This document shows, piece by piece, positions 13,501-64,000 of a DNA stretch of 64,000 nt. Under the pieces are notes generated by a model. It did not search any database and was not told the DNA's origin. It saw only the letters and a list, made by a program, of their open reading frames with translations. This DNA comes from Mastigias papua (taxonomy: Eukaryota; Cnidaria; Scyphozoa; Rhizostomeae; Mastigiidae). Location of the stretch: positions 21,270,774-21,334,773 of the forward strand of contig OZ025268.1 in assembly GCA_964019165.1 (NCBI GenBank), read 5' to 3'. Position 1 is the stretch's first letter, and every line of letters begins with the position of its first letter. The translations under genes were made by a program, and so were the position numbers.

Positions 13501-15577
13501 ACATAAATCTGCTTTCATTCTAGTGTCTATTTAATTGAATTACGGTTATTTCAAACTGCATACACTGATTCTGTATAAAATATGTTTTCTGCGGTTTATG
13601 GGTTCGAATTGACAATTGGTAATCCTGTCTACAGCACAAAATCTCGAACACGCTAACTTATTATCTGTTGTGTTGTAACTTATCTAAAAAACAAAATTAC
13701 AAACAATGATGGGTCAATGTTCTTGGTATGTTTAATGGCTTCTTTTCTCTCTTAATTGAGTCATAGTAACATGTTTACCCATTATTTACTATTCGTAAAC
13801 ATTTTAGTCTTTGTTTTCAAATTCAGTTTTATTTTGCTGTAATTGTACATTCAATTTGATGTATTTTTGTCTTCCAGCTGGTTGTTTTCATGGCATGTTT
13901 AAGACTTCTGTTTTGTTTTGCAAATAATGATTTGCGTCTATGGGTTCTAAATCACGATACCAAGGGTGGTCCTGGTCGGTACGTTAATAGCCAGAACGAG
14001 GCAATCTAATCCTGTTTACGGGTTCAAAAATCCATATCATGATTGTGCAGTTTTAAAGCGAAATAAATGAATCAAATAGAAGATAAAAATAATTCATTCC
14101 TGCATTACTATCAATGTTAGTATTGTCGCTCTTCGACGTTTATACTTAAGCTTGCCTTAGAGTTAACAGCTGATTTTGATTGTAAGACAAAGCAATTTAT
14201 CTCGCTTGTTGGGAGCTCGTGCAAACACTTAACCCTATGTAAACATATGAAATCGATTTGAGTTACTAGATTGTTTTGCCATATGACTTTCTATGCTCAA
14301 CTACACTCTTTTTTGTAAGGGAGTGGTCATTATTTATGACCGGAGTGGGAACTGAAGATAAAATGGTGGGGTAACTGAAAAAAATAAGCTGTGTTAGGCG
14401 TGGTAGAAGAATTAGTTTGACTACACGGATAACGTACAACATATACCATATTTAAGCATAAATGCACTCTTGTCTTACTGTTTTCCTTCGGGGGGATAAA
14501 GAAAATTTGACTTAAGCAAATAGTGGGGTAAAATTTTTTTAATGAGGGCACACAACACTTCCTCTTCAGTCCCCAGCCCGGCGATAAATAATGACAGCTC
14601 CCTAAGAAGCAGTAAAACTGAGTTTCAGGCTGGCTATTTTTAAATTTTCCTAAATGTTAAGGCTGAATTTTTGTTAATTTGTTCTTATATTATTGGGATG
14701 TAAGCAATTTAGACATTAGACGATATACAAGACATCACTGCATGTTTCGCCAACGGCAACTAATTTATGAAAATCAAAGGGGAGATTGATAAAACTGTCA
14801 GTTCTCCTCAAGCAAATAAGTAAAGGACATTTCATGTCAATATGTTTTTGGAATGCGTACGCATCATTGTTTAAAAATACAGTTTACGACAATGCTTCAG
14901 CTTCAGCTTGTTCTTGATTTGTTCTTAATTTCCTATCAATTTTGAGGATCATGTTCCTATAAAATTGTTCTCATACAAGAAAAAGAGTGTAATATGCTTA
15001 AAATTCACCAATACATTTCAAAATAATAAAAGAGCTAAGCACGAATATGGTTAATGCAAAACTTCGACGTGTAGTGATTAAGCCTTTGGTGTTAGCCTCC
15101 TTTTCAATCCAAGAAGTGTGACCTTTACCTTTAGAAAAGATGGGTCACGACGCCCTTTTTTATCAATAATTGTAATGAAATGACTGCTGTCTCTCCTTAG
15201 ATGGAAATATCACAGGCGGTTGCAGAAAGATTCGGGTATCAAGGTTTATTGGTAATAAAGATCGAAATTGCACGAGTATTAAACCTGTTAGATATCCTCT
15301 TTGTGGTGGATTTTGTTTACCAAAGTTCAGACTTACTCAGCTTATTTTTGGACCAGATTATAACAAAATCTTGGAAAAAGCCAAACATCGTTGGCGATGT
15401 GTTGCCAATACATTTCGATATAAGAAAGTGCGTGTTTTTTGCCCTGATGATGGATCAGTTCTGCGATATCGCATCAGAATCATTAATTCTTGCGTTTGTA
15501 AGGAATTTAAACGCGAACACAATGAAGGTAGGACACCAGATCAAAGATTAGCAGACTCGAAACTCTCAAACGGTTGA
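10347..15577 (+). CDS. Sclerostin/SOSTDC1-like secreted cystine-knot protein (2 exons)
   Basis: CDS join(10347..10587, 15201..15577), 205 residues. Exon 1 gives a signal peptide (MARQKVAQLTVVVLALLF, predicted cleavage after about NA at residue 24) and a basic linker. It ends in phase 1 at GCA A|GTAAGT. Exon 2 opens after CTCTCCTTAG, completing an Asn codon and reading NGNITGGC, a possible N-glycosylation site. The C-terminal cystine-knot follows, with Cys at GGCRK, RNCTS, LCGGFCLP, RWRCV, VFCPDDGS and NSCVCK. The segments CTSIKP, WRCV, R-x-R-x2-C-x-D-D-G-S and CxCK-x-F-x-R-x-HNE match sclerostin/SOSTDC1 (Wise, USAG-1) closely, and vertebrate members also have two coding exons split before the knot. 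Known family members bind BMPs and LRP5/6 outside the cell; that role is inferred here. An earlier in-frame ATG at 10275 would spoil the signal peptide. AATAAA near 16193 is a possible poly(A) signal. Confidence 0.85.
12145..12486. mobile_element. Mariner-type MITE, copy 2 (342 bp), in the SOSTDC1-like intron
   Basis: Second copy of the element at 9319-9659, in the same orientation, with a TA duplication at 12143-12144 and 12487-12488. The left end is CACGGTTTTTTTATAAGAAA and the right end mirrors it. A few substitutions and short indels separate the copies, for example in the middle around 12300. Confidence 0.85.
12490..14315. other. Intronic stretch, nothing recognised
   Basis: Part of the SOSTDC1-like intron. 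It contains short ATTCTTA-type motifs near 12650-13010 resembling the MITE interior, and a small AAT/ATC run at 13340-13375, but no exon or RNA gene that could be supported. Confidence 0.5.
14319..14602. mobile_element. MITE with about 40-bp inverted ends, PIF/Harbinger-like
   Basis: The left end GGGAGTGGTCATTATTTATG and the right end, whose reverse complement begins GGGAGCTGTCATTATTTATC, pair over about 40 bp with several mismatches. TAA flanks both sides (14316-14318 and 14603-14605), the target duplication typical of PIF/Harbinger. No transposase is present. Superfamily assignment rests only on the TSD and the GGG terminus. Confidence 0.7.
15201..15577 (+). CDS. SOSTDC1-like gene, coding exon 2 (cystine knot)
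   Basis: Acceptor CTCTCCTTAG ends at 15200. Two bases complete the Asn codon of exon 1, followed by 124 sense codons and TGA. It encodes the whole cystine knot. A 116-codon frame starting at the ATG at 15201 is in a different phase and carries no domain, so it is a shadow. Confidence 0.87.
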
Positions 15578-16241
15578 TGTCAGTGAGTTTCATTTGGAAC
15601 CAAGTTAGATCGTTTAAAATCAAGCGAACTCACATGAAGCTGCTCCGTCAACTGCTGTTATGTCACAATCAGATTTACGGGGCGCTGACAAGATTCTCCA
15701 GTTTGCAATACTAGCAGCACCTGCCAATGGGCATCAACGATTTCGATGCTTCAATATTGATGTAGTCCTTCGTAGGAGCGAAGTCTAGAATTGATGATAT
15801 CTGTGTTTGTTAAATGGTAAAGAGAAAAGTTATTGTATAATATTATTTTTATCAGAAGCTTAGAACTTTCAAGAAATCAAATAGTAATGGAGACCAGTGT
15901 GGGATTGGTACTTGACTTCATCTTACGCCAAACAAATCTCATAATGGTGTCGCAGGCCACTGTAGAAATAATTTTCATATTCGTTCGTAGGCTGTAAATA
16001 TAAATATTACTATGCTGTAATTACGTTGTAATTATGTTGTAATTACCATCAAATGCAAACTGTACTTAGCATTAGTTGTCTCAGTTTCCTTACTGATGTT
16101 TCTTATCTTTTAGAGTAGGGAACTTCCATTGTGTTATCTTTAGTTCTGAGCGCTTATAGTACCAATCTTCTACATTTCTATATGCAAACACATTTATAAA
16201 TAAATAAAGATATATATGTATATACATATATATATATATAT

Positions 16242-16730
<489 letters not shown>

Positions 16731-16820
<90 letters not shown>
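16731..16820. repeat. (TA)n microsatellite
   Basis: TA tract of about 90 bp to the right of the palindrome. With the left tract it makes the complete unit nearly symmetrical. Confidence 0.98.
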
Positions 16821-16822
<2 letters not shown>

Positions 16823-16873
16823 GCTCAGAAAATACTGATCGATATACTCATCGATATACTGATCGTATATATT

Positions 16874-17110
16874 AGAGCTGCTTGATAAAGGCGAAAGCCG
16901 AAAGTGACCATAAGGTGCTAAAAACCAGGGGAGTTAAAACAAGCCACTGTGGTCTAGTGGTTAAGACGCTTGCCCGGAATGCGAGAGACCCTGGTTCGAT
17001 CCCAGGTGGTGGCAAATTTTAATTTTCTCCTGGTTTTTCTGAGCATTATATCAACCTTTCCGTTTGCACCGAAAAAGGAGAAATCCTGGTTACTCGCTAG
17101 CTACTGATTG
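16874..17110 (+). mobile_element. tRNA-derived SINE, copy 2
   Basis: Same layout as copy 1: AGAGCTGCTTGATAAAGG, hairpin GGC-GAAA-GCC plus GAAAG, tRNA-like head 16943-17013, then the GGAGAAATCCTGGTTACTCG tail ending GCTACTGATTG at another (TA)n tract. Its tRNA-like part pairs better than that of copy 1 (T stem CCTGG/CCAGG intact), so it may be younger. Confidence 0.75.
16943..17013 (+). other. tRNA-like head of SINE copy 2
   Basis: The cloverleaf pairs in all arms: acceptor GCCACTG/TGGTGGC, anticodon stem CTTGC/GCGAG, T stem CCTGG/CCAGG. The loop CCGGAAT has GGA in the anticodon position but C instead of U33 and no long variable arm. Box A and box B are intact, so pol III transcription is plausible. 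Its use as a translating tRNA is unlikely. Confidence 0.7.
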
Positions 17111-17247
<137 letters not shown>

Positions 17248-17523
17248 GTATGTATGTATATTTATATTCTTTACATATAATGATTGATGTCTGTTTTCTA
17301 ATGTTGTTGTTACTCTTCTTCCATGGTGCAATAAATTATATATATATATATATATATACATAGTGTGCAATGCAGAGATGACTCAGAACGTCAAATGGCT
17401 ATAGCTTTATTTAGTTTCCTCTGTTCTAGCGGATATCAGCTTGAGCGATTTCAGCTGGAACAGAAGAACCTAGTAGCAAAGTAAGGATTCAGTCACTTGA
17501 AGTTCTCTGTCGTTTCTGCGTTT

Positions 17524-17722
<199 letters not shown>

Positions 17723-17739
17723 TTTTGTGTATGTATGTA

Positions 17740-19376
17740 GCATGAGATTAGAGTTGTCTAGGAATTCGTTTTCGACTCTTGAATATAGAGTGTGAGCTGT
17801 TGCATATAGAATTTCCTAACGGAAGTTATTAAAGGAAGAAGCCTACCCTTCAGATTAATGTCTGTGAATCAGGTTCTCTCTGATTTAGTTGTCTATCACA
17901 AGCTAAGTCCCCTGAATATTTTGTATATTTTCAAAGCTGCGTGATCTGTATTATAGTTTTGTCTTATTTGATGTACAAGTAAGTACAAATGAGTCTTTGA
18001 TATCACTGTTGTTATATGACACCTGCTGCAGCTGGATGGATGGCAACATAAACCCATTTTATGTTATGATTTATTGCAACCATTGTTAGTTTTATTGTTG
18101 CCATTGTCCAGGTTTTTATCGCGACTATGAAGTATGAAATTAACTCGAACGTGTGGCCCTGGTGTAGCCTACGGCCTTTTTTAGCAGATTATGTGTGAGC
18201 ACTCACTCACAGACCTGCCAAATAATGAAAGTTGAACTGAGTGTTCACTGTTGGTTGTAGGCCTGTGTTACAATCTACGCACAAATCGAACCTAAGATTG
18301 TATAAGTTGTAGATTGTAGACGTTGCAGATCTACGACGTTGTGCTTTAGCCACTTGGCCGTATTACTCTTGCAAAAAAATGGGCTCGACCAATTTGCAAT
18401 AAACAAGACACTAAATAAGATTTTCATTTCTTTCAGTTCAAGTCTTCTTGGATGTTTTTGCTATTGTCCTTACAAGTTTTCGGTTTTATAAGTTCAGCCC
18501 CCTTAGATTAACCCTATGACCCTGCTTACATCGGTCTGGTGATTTGAATTTTATTAGAAAACGCTTTTCCTTTTCAGAGATTATTCCACTTTTAATTACG
18601 AATGAAGGCAGCGGGATGACTGAATACTATGATGTAAGCAAGTTACAGGTCAATGCTTGCAATTATCAAAGCAGTGAGTTCGTGTTAAGCTTTCAAACGC
18701 ACATTTAAGGTTGCAAACAACTGTTATCTCCCACTGTTAATCGTTGTAATCCTGGTAGTACAATACTTCATTGAAAGTAGAAGAAAAGTAGTTAGTCGCG
18801 TGATTTTTTAAAGAGAGCCGTACTGTTATCAAAACTAAGATGGTTTTTATTATATAGCAAGAGGGCAAGCAATATGTTTGTATTCGGGGCTTGTGCTTTT
18901 TAACTTAGTACGCTTGGAAAGCAGTTCAATTTCCCGAAAGAATGAAGGACTTATTTTTCTCAAGAGGCAGGACTAGTGTGTTGTAAGCTGTTCTATTTCT
19001 AAATTTCTCTTAATTTTCCCGGCTATTTTCAATGCTTATATCTCTTTTTTAGTATACTTGAAATTTCTTACTGAAATACCATGGGTTCTATTTTCTCTGC
19101 TGTAGACAATATTTACTAGTGTTGACACCTCCTGGTTCAGTAGGAAACTCTTGTTGTCTTATAGTTCTTGCCAATATTTGATTTTCTCTCTTCCTATATG
19201 TTCACCCTTAGCACAAACAAGCAGAGCGAAACAGAGCAATAATAAGCAAAAGGCTATTTTGTCAGAGAATTGGTAAATTCATATAATAGTCTATGCTATT
19301 TTGTTTTTTGCTACTCTTCTAGTAGTATTATCTACTTTCATGTTCATTAATATTGTTTCCATTTCATTCAATCATT
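17740..19376. other. Stretch with no recognised gene; 3' flank of alpha-tubulin
   Basis: No recognised exon or repeat. It lies downstream of the minus-strand tubulin stop codon and should hold its 3' UTR. A minus-strand AATAAA occurs near 18846, about 530 bp beyond the stop. It is a possible, not proven, poly(A) signal. Confidence 0.5.
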
Positions 19377-24347
<4,971 letters not shown>

Positions 24348-24349
24348 GA

Positions 24350-26510
24350 TTGATTTAAGAAGGCAACGACTGTTTCGCTTTAATTTCAGAAAACTGAAGT
24401 ATAAGGCTAGCAAGAGGTGTGCAACGATTGCTCTTAGAACCTTGGAATACCAACGCCCAGCCAAATTTTGAGATTTAAAACAGTAAGGGATAGGCCATTA
24501 AATTATGGTGATGCTATTTGATTGGCTAGCTGAACAAATCTGATCGAATGCATTTTCCAAATAGCCAATGAAATGAAAGATTGTTATTCATTAACTATTT
24601 GCATTAATTATTCATGCCAATATGAGACCTGCTGGTATTGCACCGAGCCTCGTTTTACTGATCGTTCCTTTCACAGAGCAACAGCTGTCTCATTTCAATA
24701 AATAGGCTTTATCTTAGCAAATTACTAATGCTATAATCATAAATATTTCATGTTATATTGAAATTAACACAAAAACAACAGCGTTTTCATAGTTCAACAG
24801 AAAATTTCTGCCAGAACTGTGATCAGAAACCACATTTCTATGAGGCGTGTACAAAGATGAAGACACACTTTAATTTGGATATCGGACAGTTATCGTAGAG
24901 AGAGAAAATAGTTTTCTATCAAACTTTGTAATATAGCTTCCGTTATACGGTACTCACTTACGTTGAGGCCCGCTTAGACGTCTCAGAGACTTTAGGGGCA
25001 AACTGAAAGATGAGACCCCTTGTGAGCAAAACAAGCCGAAAATAGATGTCTCTGTTGAGCAACACTTCAAATATTCTGTGATCATACCTTTTAGAAAACT
25101 TAAACGACACTTGAGAACGTTTCTGGCAGCCAATGGTTTAAAACTGTTTTTCTTCGCAAACCTACTTTTGTTACCCTTCATTCATTCATTCATTCTGTTA
25201 TTCACGTAAAATATTACAAGATACTTTCATTAAATCACTTTTCAACTTTCCGAACGGGATCGCGAGTGATTTGAATTTCATTCTGAATCTTAACAAAGTG
25301 TTTGACAGACTTAATCACCATTGCAGGGACGATACCATGGACTTGTACCTTTGGGGTCATGACTTCGCTTATTCGTGTACGAGGACCCACTATTAGTGCG
25401 CACGGAGAGGGAGAAACTTTTTATATTTTAAGCTATAGAGTGGCTAAGCAGCATCTCTGAGAACATAGTTTGGTTGCATAGCATATCGCTTAGGAGTAGA
25501 TTAAGGAATGATCTAGAAAATCAAGACACATGGGTAAGGATCCTCCCCACCCCGTCAACAGTACCATATCTGCAATGGAATAAGCAGGATGGGTGGAAAA
25601 TTTCGCTAATTATAATAGCTATGAATGAGTTTCACAACTCATTTCAACTGTTTACGAAATGAAAAGCACGATTTCTCTCGTTACTTAATACTCGATCGAA
25701 TTTCAGACACAAAATAATGATTGGGGGGGGTCTGAATTAAGGATGTCCGGGGTTGATTTTTTCAAAAATTAATAAATGGGGGGTGTTTATTCGGGACTCA
25801 AGGGTAGATTAACAAAATGCCACTTATCTGTGGTGACTTCAATGATTGTTGCGACAAAGAGTTGGACCAAAAGTGCTTGCTGCATAGTTCTGTACAAAAA
25901 CTTGAAGGCCTGCTCCGAAGATCAGCCTCTTGATCATAACGAGCCTTTTGGCGCCATTTCGTGGGAGCTGCAAGAGTAAAAAGTCAGGCGGATAGGGCAA
26001 GAAATATGCCTCGATTTACTTAGTAGATTTCAAGTTAATTCTGAGATTTGATAAATGGGAGTAACTACATAGCATTTAGAGAAAATGTAAGTACCATGAA
26101 CTCTATGTATCGAGCCTTGCATATAACAGTTTAAGCACTGTATGAAAACTGGTGGGCTATCAAAATCATGAGGAATATAGCTACTGCTGCCCGCACGAGA
26201 TTTTTTGATTTGGAAAACCATCTGCACACAAAAAAGTAAGCGTACACACTCATCCGAAAACTGCCATTCTCCTCAGTATGACACGCAGAGATATCTCAAG
26301 TACAATTCCTTATCATACAGTCTTGCAGCCTAGTCAGGAAATGCGTGAAATGGTATTATTTATTTTCCATAAGATGAACTTTGGTATATAGTCATGTCTA
26401 TGGTTCTAGTTCAATTAATTGCTTTCAGATGCATTAAATGTAAGCCAATGTACTTTCTTTTAGTTGAAAATAAAAGTGTAGGCCTGTATATGTGCATTTT
26501 GATTAAATTT
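24350..26510. promoter_or_regulatory. Divergent intergenic region between alpha-tubulin and TIMELESS
   Basis: About 2.2 kb separate the two start codons, which point away from each other, so promoters or 5' exons of both genes must lie here. No core promoter element can be assigned confidently. TTTCAG at 26508-26513 just upstream of the TIMELESS ATG may be an acceptor, implying an upstream non-coding exon. G-rich runs near 25722-25790 include GGGGTGTTTATTCGGGAC and may be a MITE remnant. Confidence 0.45.
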
Positions 26511-26526
26511 CAGACAGTGATTGACA

Positions 26527-63521
<36,995 letters not shown>

Positions 63522-64000
63522 GTAGGCACTTATGCTTTCTTTTTGTTAATGGTTCGCATTTCAAGTTTGTTCAAGTAAATTTCAATGAAAAACAAAAGTG
63601 AATGATGATTTCTACGAAAGCTGTGTCATGGGCATAGGTTTCCTTCGAGCACTTCTATGATTGCCAAAACCTTGATTATAATTGGACTCTTGTGATACAA
63701 ACATTGCAGGTTCTTTCTTGGGTCCTTTCTATGCAGGAAGACTTGTGAAGTACATCTCTTTGATATTTACATAGATTATTGTAATAATTATTGGTTGTCA
63801 TACTTCAACATGTTGCATCCCCTGGTATTCTTGTTCTCCACACGTTGCTTCTGTATGTTTTGTTATTAAAAATTGTATATGATTTTTTGCTCTTATCATT
63901 TATGTATCACTTATTTTATTCAAAGTGAAGGTCCTACTAGGGTCGAATCTAATTATTACTATGCTACAAAATCTTCTGTATACATTCTGTATAGGCTTGT

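Noticed and set aside
15201..15551. 116-codon frame beginning at the ATG at 15201
   Set aside because: Out of phase with the cystine-knot frame, which is confirmed by splice phase and family match.

Overview
The window is AT-rich eukaryotic DNA from an animal. It holds intron-containing genes with canonical GT/AG borders and conserved metazoan proteins, buried in microsatellites, minisatellites and decayed retrotransposons. The mix of Penelope-like elements, restriction-like-endonuclease (RLE) LINEs, Dong/R4-like elements sitting in (TAA)n, tRNA-derived SINEs and very long (TA)n tracts suggests an invertebrate, probably aquatic. The sequence alone does not fix the phylum.

Three host genes were reconstructed by translation and splice phase. 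(1) A two-exon secreted cystine-knot gene of the sclerostin/SOSTDC1 (Wise) family, + strand, 10347-15577. (2) An alpha-tubulin gene, - strand, 24347-19377, whose first intron follows the ATG directly. (3) The replication-fork/checkpoint gene TIMELESS (timeout type), + strand, from 26527 past the window's right part. Thirty-three of its exons are placed and the last visible one ends at 63521. Tubulin and TIMELESS are divergent, with about 2.2 kb between their start codons.

Layout: 1-9.7 kb is repeat-rich (Penelope RT fragment, (TA)n with a 50-bp-arm palindrome, two tandem RLE-LINE 3' ends, a LINE C-terminal fragment, a broken gene of the multicopy 'TGCD' family, a mariner-type MITE). 10.3-15.6 kb is the SOSTDC1-like gene, with two MITEs in its intron. 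16.2-17.7 kb is a (TA)n/SINE/palindrome cluster containing hammerhead-ribozyme-like core boxes. 19.4-24.3 kb is alpha-tubulin. 26.5-63.5 kb is TIMELESS, its introns swollen by LINE pseudogenes, a LINE with a zinc-finger tail inside (GAT)n, Dong-like copies at (TAA)n, Penelope fragments, a tRNA-like element bracketed by inverted repeats, and at least six distinct tandem arrays.

The genes are not an obvious pathway: a secreted BMP/Wnt-antagonist type protein, a microtubule subunit and a replication/checkpoint protein. The most unusual signals are a GC-AG intron in TIMELESS, a nine-copy 98-bp array in which every unit carries a possible splice acceptor plus a short in-phase ORF, and the recurrent (TA)n-palindrome-(TA)n units.
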